Part shown: piece by piece, positions 6,586 to 12,837 of the stretch
Layout: every line of letters begins with the position of its first letter
Position numbering within the stretch: position 1 is the stretch's first letter
Origin: Rhodospirillaceae bacterium
GTDB lineage: Bacteria; Pseudomonadota; Alphaproteobacteria; Rhodospirillales; Magnetovibrionaceae
DNA: 12,837 nucleotides
Assembly: GCA_002732845.1 (NCBI GenBank)
Contig: NVSZ01000057.1
Coordinates: 4,936-17,772 of the forward strand
Direction: 5' to 3'
The notes under the pieces: generated by a model
The model's input: only the letters and a program-made list of their open reading frames with translations
Database searches by the model: none
What the model was told of the DNA's origin: nothing
Position numbers and translations under genes: made by a program

Positions 6586-7391
6586 AGGTACTTTATATAG
6601 GCGACGTGGTGGGTAAATCTGGACGCAGAGCCGTCCTGGATCATTTGCCCCGTTTGCAAGATGAACTCAGCCTTGACTTTGTGGTGGTCAATGGCGAAAA
6701 CGCGGCCCATGGCTTTGGCATCACAGGCGCAATCTGTGAGACCTTTTTTGAGGCTGGCGTTGATGTGGTGACCACCGGAAATCACGCTTGGGATCAACGT
6801 GAAATTGTTGAATACATCCAAACCGAACCGCGTTTGTTGCGCCCGGTGAATTATCCCGAAGGCACGCCCGGTCAAGGTGTTGGCATTTATGAAGCCAAAA
6901 ACGGCCAAAAAGTCTGTGTCATTCAGGCCATGGGACGGCTGTTTATGGACCCCCTAGACGATCCTTTTGCCGGCGTTCAACGGGCTTTGCTGAATAAAAA
7001 GCTCGGCCAAAAAACAGATTTTATCCTGATTGATATCCATGCCGAAGCGACGTCAGAAAAAATGGCGATGGGTCAGCATTTTGATGGACAGGCCTCGATG
7101 GTGGTCGGCACCCACAGCCATATTCCGACTGGGGACGCGCAAATTTTGCCGGGCGGTACGGCGTACCAAACGGATGCGGGCATGTGTGGCGATTACGATT
7201 CGGTGATTGGTATGACCAAAGGCCCGGCGATTGGGCGTTTTATATCCAAAATGCGCGGTGAGCGCTTGGCCCCGGCCAGCGGCGAAGGCACCTTGTGTGC
7301 TGTCTATGTTGAAAGCGATGATACTACAGGCCTCGCTATTAAAATCAGTCCGGTCAGACTCGGGGGCCGCTTGATTGAAGTTTTGCCATAA
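6582..7391 (+). CDS. YmdB-family metallophosphoesterase (TIGR00282 type)
   Basis: 269 residues from the ATG at 6582, which overlaps the fau stop as ATGA; a longer frame exists upstream but lies inside fau, and MKVLYIGDVVGKSGR is the family's usual N-terminus. The dinuclear metal ligands are in place: D8, E39 and N40 (NGEN), N67 and H68 (TGNHAWD), H153 (DIHAEATSEK), H178 and H180 (GTHSHIPTGD). B. subtilis YmdB of this family hydrolyses 2',3'-cyclic AMP and influences biofilm/motility decisions; the proteobacterial role is less clear. Strict coupling to fau suggests one operon. The large cyclase gene starts 74 bases later. Confidence 0.93.
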   Translation: MKVLYIGDVVGKSGRRAVLDHLPRLQDELSLDFVVVNGENAAHGFGITGAICETFFEAGVDVVTTGNHAWDQREIVEYIQTEPRLLRPVNYPEGTPGQGVGIYEAKNGQKVCVIQAMGRLFMDPLDDPFAGVQRALLNKKLGQKTDFILIDIHAEATSEKMAMGQHFDGQASMVVGTHSHIPTGDAQILPGGTAYQTDAGMCGDYDSVIGMTKGPAIGRFISKMRGERLAPASGEGTLCAVYVESDDTTGLAIKISPVRLGGRLIEVLP

Positions 7392-7411
7392 TTCATTAAT
7401 GTTATCATAGT

Positions 7412-7440
7412 CTTTTAAACTTATTCTTTATGGTTATACT
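7412..7440 (+). promoter_or_regulatory. Possible promoter of the diguanylate cyclase gene
   Basis: TATACT at 7435-7440 is a good -10 box; the -35 position (CTTTTA, 7412-7417, 17-base spacer) is poor, so an activator or alternative sigma factor could be involved. A start near 7447 gives a very short leader. The only purine-rich ribosome site, GGAG at 7461-7464, is almost touching the ATG at 7466, closer than usual, so translation may be weak. Confidence 0.3.
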
Positions 7441-7465
7441 TGTCGCAGAGTACGGGTAACGGAGA

Positions 7466-10042
7466 ATGAAAATCACCGACCAATTTGGGTATAAAACGCG
7501 GTTTTTACCGCTCGTCGTCGTTTTGATGGTGGTGAGCGTGGTGGTGACACTTGTCTCGGTCGGTGCGATGTACAAATTTTCCTTAGATACGGAAAAAACC
7601 AGACTGGCCGAAATGGTCAAAAGCCAAGTGCGTTTTATCGAGGCGATTGCGCGACACGATTCCCAGACCCTTACAAATCCGCTTCCCGGTGAGGCTCGCA
7701 AGATCACACTTTCTCAGGTGCTCGACGTTCTGGGCCAACATTCTGGATTTGGCCAAACCGGCGAGTTCGTATTGGGGGAACGTCAAGGAGACAAAATCGA
7801 ATTCCTAAGCTGGCCGCGTCATTTGGATCAAAAAATCGAAGCCACCCCCTTCATGGCACAGGCGGCCGAACCCATGCGCCGGGCCTTGTTGGGACAATCG
7901 GGTGTAATGACGGGAATCGATTACAGATCCGTGATCGTGATTGCCGCCCATGAACGGATCAAAGGCTTAAATATTGGCTTGGTTGCCAAAATTGACCTTG
8001 AAGAATTTAGGGCTCCGTTTATACGCGCCAGCCTGATTGCATGTTTGGTGGCGCTTGGTTTGATTTTGTTGGGCGTCTTGTTGTTGCGCCAAATTGAAAC
8101 TCAGGCGGCGAGAAACAGTACCCCCGGCCAACACCTTGACGAAGTGACACACATTTCAAGGCGCGAACATTTTTTCTATTTTATCTTGATTATGGTGACC
8201 ATCAGCACCGTCATTACGGCGTCGTCCGTATCGATGTTGTACGGCTCGTCTTCGGCCTCGGCCAAAACGTATTTATCTGAAATGGTCAAAACACAGACGC
8301 AATTGATGAGCGCGGTGGCGCGGTATTCGATCAAAAACCAGAAAAAAGGAACTGAGTCGGACGCGAAAGCGATTGTTTTAGGCGAAGTTTTAGATGCCTA
8401 CAGTCATCAACAAGGCTTTGGCAAAACGGGTGAATTTGTGCTCGGACAACGGGAACAAGACAACATTATTTTCCTGACAAAATCGCGTTATTTTGAAGAA
8501 CCCATTGCGTCTATTCATATGACCCTTTTGGCCGCTAAACCCATGCAACAAGCCTTAATGGGGCGTTCGGGCGTTTTGGTCGGATTGGATTATCGTTCGG
8601 TCGAAGTTCTGGCGGCTTACGGCACGGTTTCGGAACTGGATCTGGGGTTGGTGGTTAAAATTGATGAGGCCGAAATCCATGCGCCCTTTTTAAAGGCCAC
8701 CCTGTTGTCTGCTGGCGCGGCGTTTTTGGTGATTGTTTTTGGCGTTTTAATTTTGCGAAAACGGGGGAATTATAATTTGCCCAGCGCCGAGGAGCAAACG
8801 GTTCCTAAGGCTGCTTTTTCTATTCAGTCAGATGCTCGGGCACCTCTGTTACTGATCCTCCTGACCGCCGGGTTGCTGTTGGCCATACTGGTTTTGGATG
8901 TGGTGACACCCTTGGGTGTTGCCGGGGGCGTGCTGTATGTTGTGGTGGTCTTGGCCGGGTGGTGGTTCCCTTCAAGGCTTCACATTATCGTGATCGCGGT
9001 GATTGCGTCAATTTTCACGTTGGTGGGCTACGGCTTAGCCCCCGAAGGCGGTGTGTTTTTAGTTGTTCTGGCCAATCGCGCCTATGCCTTAATTGTGATT
9101 TGGGTGACGGCTTTGATCATCAGCTTGGGTAAGGCTTCGGAACTGGCCCGCAAAGCCCAAGCCGAAGAACTGTCCAAACTATCGCTGGCCGTGGAACATA
9201 GTCCCTCATCGGTAATTATGACCGATGTTTATGGCAATATTGAATATGTGAACAATAAATTCTGCGAAGTCACTGGCTATGACCGGGCCGAAGCGTTGGG
9301 CGAAAACCTGCGTATGATCAAGTCCGGGGAAATGCCAGAAGACATCTATAAAGACCTTTGGGGAACGGTTTCTCAGGGTAAAGAATGGCACGGAGAAATC
9401 ATCAACAAAAAGAAAACGGGTGAATTCTATTGGGAATCTGTAGGCATTTTGCCAATCTTTTCCGCCACAGGTGAAATTCAGCACTATGTGTCGTTGCAAG
9501 AAGATATTTCTGAACGAAAACTGGCCGAAGAACACCTTAAACATTTGGCAAATCACGATCCCTTAACGGGGCTTCCAACCCGGCGTTTAGGGCTGGAACG
9601 CATATACAGCGCGTTGGCTATGTCTCGCAGGGACCACAATAAAACCGCTGTGTTGTTCATCGATTTAGACGGGTTCAAAGCCGTTAATGATAATCTGGGC
9701 CATGAAATCGGGGATCAGGTGTTGCAAGAAGTCGCCCAGCGCCTGTTGGGCTGTGTGCGTGAAGTGGATACGGTGGCGCGCATCGGTGGTGATGAATTCA
9801 TGGCAGTTTTGGTCAATGTTGCCTTGGGAAAAGATGTGGCGGCGGTGGCGCAAAAACTTATCACTGCTTTGTCGGAAGACTTTATCCTCGATGAAAACAC
9901 AGTCAGCATCGGTGCCAGCATCGGCATAGCGCTTTACCCCGATCATGGAGACGATCCACATGCTTTGCTGAAATGCGCAGACAAAGCCATGTACCGCGTT
10001 AAAAAAGCCGGAAAAAACAAATACCGCTTCGCGGCGGAATAA
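7466..10042 (+). CDS. Membrane diguanylate cyclase with duplicated sensor module, PAS and GGDEF domains
   Basis: 858 residues. It should make cyclic di-GMP at the inner membrane. Layout: TM 13-36, sensor 40-185, TM 188-207; second copy TM 236-259, sensor 263-408, TM 411-430; a third hydrophobic block of about four TM segments (459-553) with LDVVTPLGVAGG; a short linker helix; PAS/PAC (about 572-685, with MTDVYGNIEYVNNKFCEVTGY and LQEDISERK); GGDEF (about 690-858). The cyclase signature is intact: NHDPLTGL (696-703), FIDLDGFKAVND, R-I-G-G-D-E-F (772-778), and an inhibitory RxxD site, R765-E-V-D768, five residues before GGDEF. The two sensor copies align at a constant 223-residue offset. There is no EAL domain. 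Preceded by the YmdB-like gene, followed by yebC; likely its own unit. Confidence 0.93.
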   Translation: MKITDQFGYKTRFLPLVVVLMVVSVVVTLVSVGAMYKFSLDTEKTRLAEMVKSQVRFIEAIARHDSQTLTNPLPGEARKITLSQVLDVLGQHSGFGQTGEFVLGERQGDKIEFLSWPRHLDQKIEATPFMAQAAEPMRRALLGQSGVMTGIDYRSVIVIAAHERIKGLNIGLVAKIDLEEFRAPFIRASLIACLVALGLILLGVLLLRQIETQAARNSTPGQHLDEVTHISRREHFFYFILIMVTISTVITASSVSMLYGSSSASAKTYLSEMVKTQTQLMSAVARYSIKNQKKGTESDAKAIVLGEVLDAYSHQQGFGKTGEFVLGQREQDNIIFLTKSRYFEEPIASIHMTLLAAKPMQQALMGRSGVLVGLDYRSVEVLAAYGTVSELDLGLVVKIDEAEIHAPFLKATLLSAGAAFLVIVFGVLILRKRGNYNLPSAEEQTVPKAAFSIQSDARAPLLLILLTAGLLLAILVLDVVTPLGVAGGVLYVVVVLAGWWFPSRLHIIVIAVIASIFTLVGYGLAPEGGVFLVVLANRAYALIVIWVTALIISLGKASELARKAQAEELSKLSLAVEHSPSSVIMTDVYGNIEYVNNKFCEVTGYDRAEALGENLRMIKSGEMPEDIYKDLWGTVSQGKEWHGEIINKKKTGEFYWESVGILPIFSATGEIQHYVSLQEDISERKLAEEHLKHLANHDPLTGLPTRRLGLERIYSALAMSRRDHNKTAVLFIDLDGFKAVNDNLGHEIGDQVLQEVAQRLLGCVREVDTVARIGGDEFMAVLVNVALGKDVAAVAQKLITALSEDFILDENTVSIGASIGIALYPDHGDDPHALLKCADKAMYRVKKAGKNKYRFAAE
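7502..8089 (+). repeat. First copy of the internal TM-sensor-TM duplication
   Basis: Codes for residues 13-208 of the cyclase. Matching strings with the second copy include EMVK (49-52), GFG-x-TGEFVLG (94-104), G-x-DYRSV (150-156) and GLV-x-KID (171-177). The nucleotide sequences have diverged, so the duplication is old. Confidence 0.85.
8171..8758 (+). repeat. Second copy of the internal TM-sensor-TM duplication
   Basis: Codes for residues 236-431, 669 bases downstream of the first copy with no net insertion or deletion by eye. The copies differ mainly in the sensor loop 65-80 versus 288-303, which may have different ligand preferences. Confidence 0.85.
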
Positions 10043-10096
10043 ATCAACAATACGGGTAATGATTTGTTTGCATGCTTTGTGCTATGTACACGGTAA

Positions 10097-10128
10097 GGAT
10101 TTTTGCGAATCCGCTTTCTTCTTTTTTG
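10097..10128 (+). terminator. Weak terminator-like hairpin after the diguanylate cyclase gene
   Basis: GGATT-TTTGCG-AATCC followed by a T-rich stretch ending in six T. The five-pair stem is AT-containing, so termination may be partial. It separates the cyclase gene from yebC, whose ATG is 20 bases further on. Confidence 0.4.
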
Positions 10129-10148
10129 ATGCATAAGGCACACGACAC

Positions 10149-10898
10149 ATGGCAGGCCATTCCAAATTTAAAAACATCATGCACCGCAAAGGCGCGCAGG
10201 ACAAAAAACGTGGAAAGATTTTTGCCAAGCATGCCCGTGAAATTTTTGTAGCCGCAAAATCCGGCATGCCGGACCCGGACAAAAACCCACGTCTGCGCAC
10301 CGCGATTATCGCCGCGCGCGCCGTCAATACGCCCAATGAAAACATCGCCCGCGCCATTAAAAAGGCCGAAGGCGGCGATGGGGAAAATTATGATGAAGTG
10401 CGTTACGAAGGCTATGGCCCCGGTGGCGTTGCTGTAATCGTCGAAGCTTTAACCGATAACCGCAACCGTACAGCTTCCGAAGTCCGCTCAACGTTTACCA
10501 AACACGGCGGCAATTTGGGGGAAACCGGATCGGTTGGCTTTATGTTTGATCGCGTGGGCAATATTCAATACGCGGCGGATGCGGCGGACGCGGATACCAT
10601 GTTCGAAGAAGCCTTAGAAGCCGGAGCAGAAGACGTGGCTTCTGATGACGACGGACACGAAATCATATGTGCGCCCGAAGACTTCACAGCCGTTCGCGAC
10701 GCCTTGACGGTAAAGTTTGGCGATCCCAAAGAAGCCAATCTAGATTGGAAACCCAATATTTCCACCGATCTGGACGAGCAATCGGCAAGCACCATGTTAA
10801 AGCTGATCGACGTGTTGGAAGACAATGACGATGTGCAAAAAGTCTATTCGAACTTTGAAGTTTCAGACGAGGTTTTGGCAAAATTGAGCGCGGAATAA
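10149..10898 (+). CDS. yebC: YebC/PmpR-family protein
   Basis: 249 residues, normal for the family. The N-terminus [18 protein letters not shown] is the family hallmark (usually MAGHSKWxNIxHRK), followed by K-R-x-K-x-F-x-K and by NPRLRTAI, the [14 protein letters not shown] segment, [28 protein letters not shown], and the [31 protein letters not shown]-terminal region. Members were first described as DNA-binding regulators (PmpR represses quorum-sensing genes in Pseudomonas); more recent work links YebC proteins to relief of ribosome stalling at proline runs. It commonly precedes ruvC, here after 13 bases. An AAGG ribosome site lies ten bases before the ATG. Confidence 0.96.
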   Translation: MAGHSKFKNIMHRKGAQDKKRGKIFAKHAREIFVAAKSGMPDPDKNPRLRTAIIAARAVNTPNENIARAIKKAEGGDGENYDEVRYEGYGPGGVAVIVEALTDNRNRTASEVRSTFTKHGGNLGETGSVGFMFDRVGNIQYAADAADADTMFEEALEAGAEDVASDDDGHEIICAPEDFTAVRDALTVKFGDPKEANLDWKPNISTDLDEQSASTMLKLIDVLEDNDDVQKVYSNFEVSDEVLAKLSAE

Positions 10899-10911
10899 AG
10901 GTCTGTAGGGC

Positions 10912-11418
10912 ATGCGAATTATTGGCATTGATCCGGGATTGCAACGCATGGGCTGGGGTGTTTTGGATTCCCAAGACAACCGCCTGTCCTTTGTCGCCGA
11001 AGGCACGCTGACCACCAAACCCAAAACGCCTTTGTGTGATCGCTTGGTGGAACTGTATGACGGGTTAAGCGAGGTGATGGATATATGGACACCCGATCAA
11101 GCCTCGGTCGAAGAAACCTTTGTGAACAAAAATCCCAAGTCCACTTTAAAACTGGGGCAAGCCCGCGCGATTGCCTTGTTGGTGCCTGCGCAGCGGGGCT
11201 TGGACGTCGGTGAATATTCGCCGAACTTGGTCAAAAAAACCGTGGTCGGGGCCGGACATGCGTCTAAGGAACAAATTTTGATGATGGTGAAAATGTTATT
11301 GCCGGGGGCCGGGAACGCTGGGCCGGATGCGGCGGATGCCTTGGCGATGGCGATTTGTCATGCTCATCACGTCGGCACCAATGCTCGTATTCAGGCTGCG
11401 ATTGGGGGAAGACGATGA
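10912..11418 (+). CDS. ruvC: Holliday junction resolvase RuvC
   Basis: 168 residues. RuvC cuts four-way DNA junctions as a dimer after RuvAB branch migration. The four acidic catalytic residues are present: D7 (GIDPGL), E67 (SVEETF), D139 and D142 (GPDAADALA), matching E. coli D7, E66, D138 and D141. [13 protein letters not shown] (74-86) and [20 protein letters not shown] (102-121) are the usual conserved segments. It starts 13 bases after yebC and its stop overlaps the ruvA ATG (ATGA), so the genes are translationally coupled. Nothing unusual in length or motifs. Confidence 0.97.
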   Translation: MRIIGIDPGLQRMGWGVLDSQDNRLSFVAEGTLTTKPKTPLCDRLVELYDGLSEVMDIWTPDQASVEETFVNKNPKSTLKLGQARAIALLVPAQRGLDVGEYSPNLVKKTVVGAGHASKEQILMMVKMLLPGAGNAGPDAADALAMAICHAHHVGTNARIQAAIGGRR

Positions 11419-12038
11419 TTGCACACCTAAAAGGCCGGATCGAAGACGTGGGCGATGGCTTTGCCGTAATCGATGTAAACGGAGTCGGCTACCTAATCTT
11501 TTGTTCATCCAGAACCTTGGGCCGCTTTGTCGTTGGCGAAGCCGCGACCGTGCATGTGGAAACCCATGTGCGCGAAGATCATTTTCACCTGTACGGCTTT
11601 ATCGATGCCGGGGAACGGGCTTGGTTTAAACTTTTGACCACCGTTCAAGGGGTCGGGGCCAAGGTCGCGTTGGCTTTGTTATCAGTTTTGTCTGGGGATG
11701 AATTAACCCATGCGATTGCCGCCCAGGACAAAGCCCAAGTCGGCCGTGCCAATGGCGTGGGGCCAAAACTTGCGAGCCGCATTGTCTTGGAATTGAAAGA
11801 TAAAGTCGCCAAATTGGCTTTGGGTTCGGTCTCGACGGCTTCGGCGACGACACCCGAAAGCGCAGCGACATCTCCCGCCACCAGCGATGCGGTGTCGGCG
11901 TTGGTGAACTTAGGCTACAGCCCCTCCGACGCCCTGACGGCGGTCAGTCATGCGGCAAACAAAGCGGGCGAGGGGGCCGATGTTGGCGCGTTGATTAAGG
12001 GTGCATTGGCGGAACTTGGACCTAAGGAACACGGCTGA
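11415..12038 (+). CDS. ruvA: Holliday junction branch-migration protein RuvA
   Basis: 207 residues from the ATG at 11415, which overlaps the ruvC stop; a GGGGGAAG ribosome site precedes it, and a longer frame upstream lies within ruvC. RuvA tetramers bind the junction and load RuvB. Domain I (OB fold, 1-65) starts [20 protein letters not shown] and includes [13 protein letters not shown]. Domain II has two helix-hairpin-helix motifs, around [17 protein letters not shown] and [20 protein letters not shown]. An Ala/Ser/Thr-rich linker (about 136-158) leads to domain III with the [15 protein letters not shown] segment that contacts RuvB. Its stop overlaps the ruvB ATG by one base. Confidence 0.97.
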   Translation: MIAHLKGRIEDVGDGFAVIDVNGVGYLIFCSSRTLGRFVVGEAATVHVETHVREDHFHLYGFIDAGERAWFKLLTTVQGVGAKVALALLSVLSGDELTHAIAAQDKAQVGRANGVGPKLASRIVLELKDKVAKLALGSVSTASATTPESAATSPATSDAVSALVNLGYSPSDALTAVSHAANKAGEGADVGALIKGALAELGPKEHG

Positions 12039-12837
12039 TGAACGACGAAGAAGACCGGATTGTATCGCCCGAAGTCGCTCCGACCGAAGCCTCTGAACAT
12101 GCTTTGCGGCCAACCTCTTTAGACGAATTTGTCGGTCAAAAATCCATTCGTGAAAACTTAGGTGTGTTTATTCAGGCCGCCCGCAATCGCGGCGATGCCA
12201 TGGATCACACGTTATTTTATGGTCCGCCCGGATTGGGCAAAACCACCTTGGCGCAGATTGTTGCACGGGAATTGGGTGTGGGCTTTCGCGCCACGTCTGG
12301 ACCGGTGGTGGCAAAAGCCGGCGATTTGGCCGCGATCCTCACCAATCTGCAGCCTCATGACGTGTTGTTTATTGATGAGATTCATCGCTTAAATCCGGTG
12401 GTCGAAGAAATTCTCTATCCCGCCATGGAAGATTTCCAATTGGATCTGATCATCGGCGAAGGCCCCGCGGCCCGGTCCGTGCGCATTGATTTACCACCGT
12501 TTACATTGATCGGGGCGACCACCCGGTCTGGCTTGATTTCGACACCGTTGCGCGACCGCTTTGGCATTCCGTTGCGCTTGCAATTTTATTCGCCCGAAGA
12601 ATTAACGGGCATTGTGCAGCGCGGCGCGCGTCTTTTGGGCATTGAAATAACCGAAGACGGAGCCTTGGAAATCGCTAAACGATCCCGTGGCACACCACGC
12701 GTAGCCGGGCGATTGCTGCGCCGGGTGCGTGATTTTGCCAATGTGGCGGGGCGTGACACTGTTGATGCCTTGGCCGCAGATGCCGCATTGTTGCGTTTGG
12801 ACGTGGACAAGGCCGGGCTGGATAATATGGACCGCCG
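12038..12837 (+). CDS. ruvB: Holliday junction branch-migration helicase RuvB, C-terminus beyond the window
   Basis: The first 266 residues of about 345 expected are visible. RuvB is the AAA+ motor that drives branch migration with RuvA. The N-terminal R-P-x-x-L-D-E-F-V-G-Q motif is at 24-34, Walker A GPPGLGKT at 62-69, Walker B/DEIHR at 113-117, sensor 1 GATTRSG at 159-165, the arginine-finger segment LRDRFG at 171-176 and sensor 2 [12 protein letters not shown] at 218-229. No internal stop is found up to the window edge. The winged-helix DNA-binding domain is only partly outside. The start overlaps the ruvA stop codon by one base (TGATG), so ruvC-ruvA-ruvB form a tightly coupled operon. Confidence 0.97.
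   Translation, partial: MNDEEDRIVSPEVAPTEASEHALRPTSLDEFVGQKSIRENLGVFIQAARNRGDAMDHTLFYGPPGLGKTTLAQIVARELGVGFRATSGPVVAKAGDLAAILTNLQPHDVLFIDEIHRLNPVVEEILYPAMEDFQLDLIIGEGPAARSVRIDLPPFTLIGATTRSGLISTPLRDRFGIPLRLQFYSPEELTGIVQRGARLLGIEITEDGALEIAKRSRGTPRVAGRLLRRVRDFANVAGRDTVDALAADAALLRLDVDKAGLDNMDR

Overview
The window looks like chromosomal DNA of a moderate-GC alphaproteobacterium, probably near the Rhodospirillales. This rests on remembered gene orders and protein character: a DUF4164-like gene followed by zapA, a 6S RNA locus and the 5-formyl-THF cyclo-ligase; a YmdB-type phosphoesterase and yebC leading into ruvC-ruvA-ruvB; and thiE-efp-suhB together. No 16S or other species marker is present, so the genus is open.

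Left part, all genes on the minus strand (1-4838). Reading in the direction of transcription: gap (type I GAPDH), a secreted four-cysteine lectin-like protein, an alkaline-phosphatase-superfamily phosphodiesterase, thiE, efp, and the start of an inositol-monophosphatase (suhB-like) gene cut by the window edge. gap and the lectin-like gene each end in a strong intrinsic terminator, and the two terminators are near-copies of each other. The phosphodiesterase gene and its flanks (about 1690-2840) are visibly more AT-rich than the surroundings and are bracketed by a short, diverged inverted repeat, so this part looks like an acquired or rearranged insert. From memory, relatives often carry tkt, pgk and fba close to gap and thiE. 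None of these is present here.

Middle (4839-7391). A divergent intergenic region separates gap from a plus-strand cluster: a coiled-coil DUF4164-like gene, zapA (FtsZ-ring assembly), a 6S RNA gene whose predicted promoter overlaps the end of zapA, fau/ygfA (5-formyltetrahydrofolate cyclo-ligase, TTG start), and a YmdB-family metallophosphoesterase whose ATG overlaps the fau stop codon.

Right part (7392-12837). An 858-residue membrane diguanylate cyclase carries two head-to-tail copies of a TM-sensor-TM module, then a third multi-TM region, PAS and GGDEF domains. It is followed by yebC and the Holliday-junction operon ruvC-ruvA-ruvB, with overlapping start/stop codons; ruvB runs off the window.

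Most of the window is core housekeeping. The parts that deserve attention are the AT-rich phosphodiesterase segment with its inverted flanks, the paired terminators, the lectin-like secreted protein, the 6S promoter embedded in zapA, and the duplicated sensor module in the cyclase. I did not find a clear new multi-gene system.
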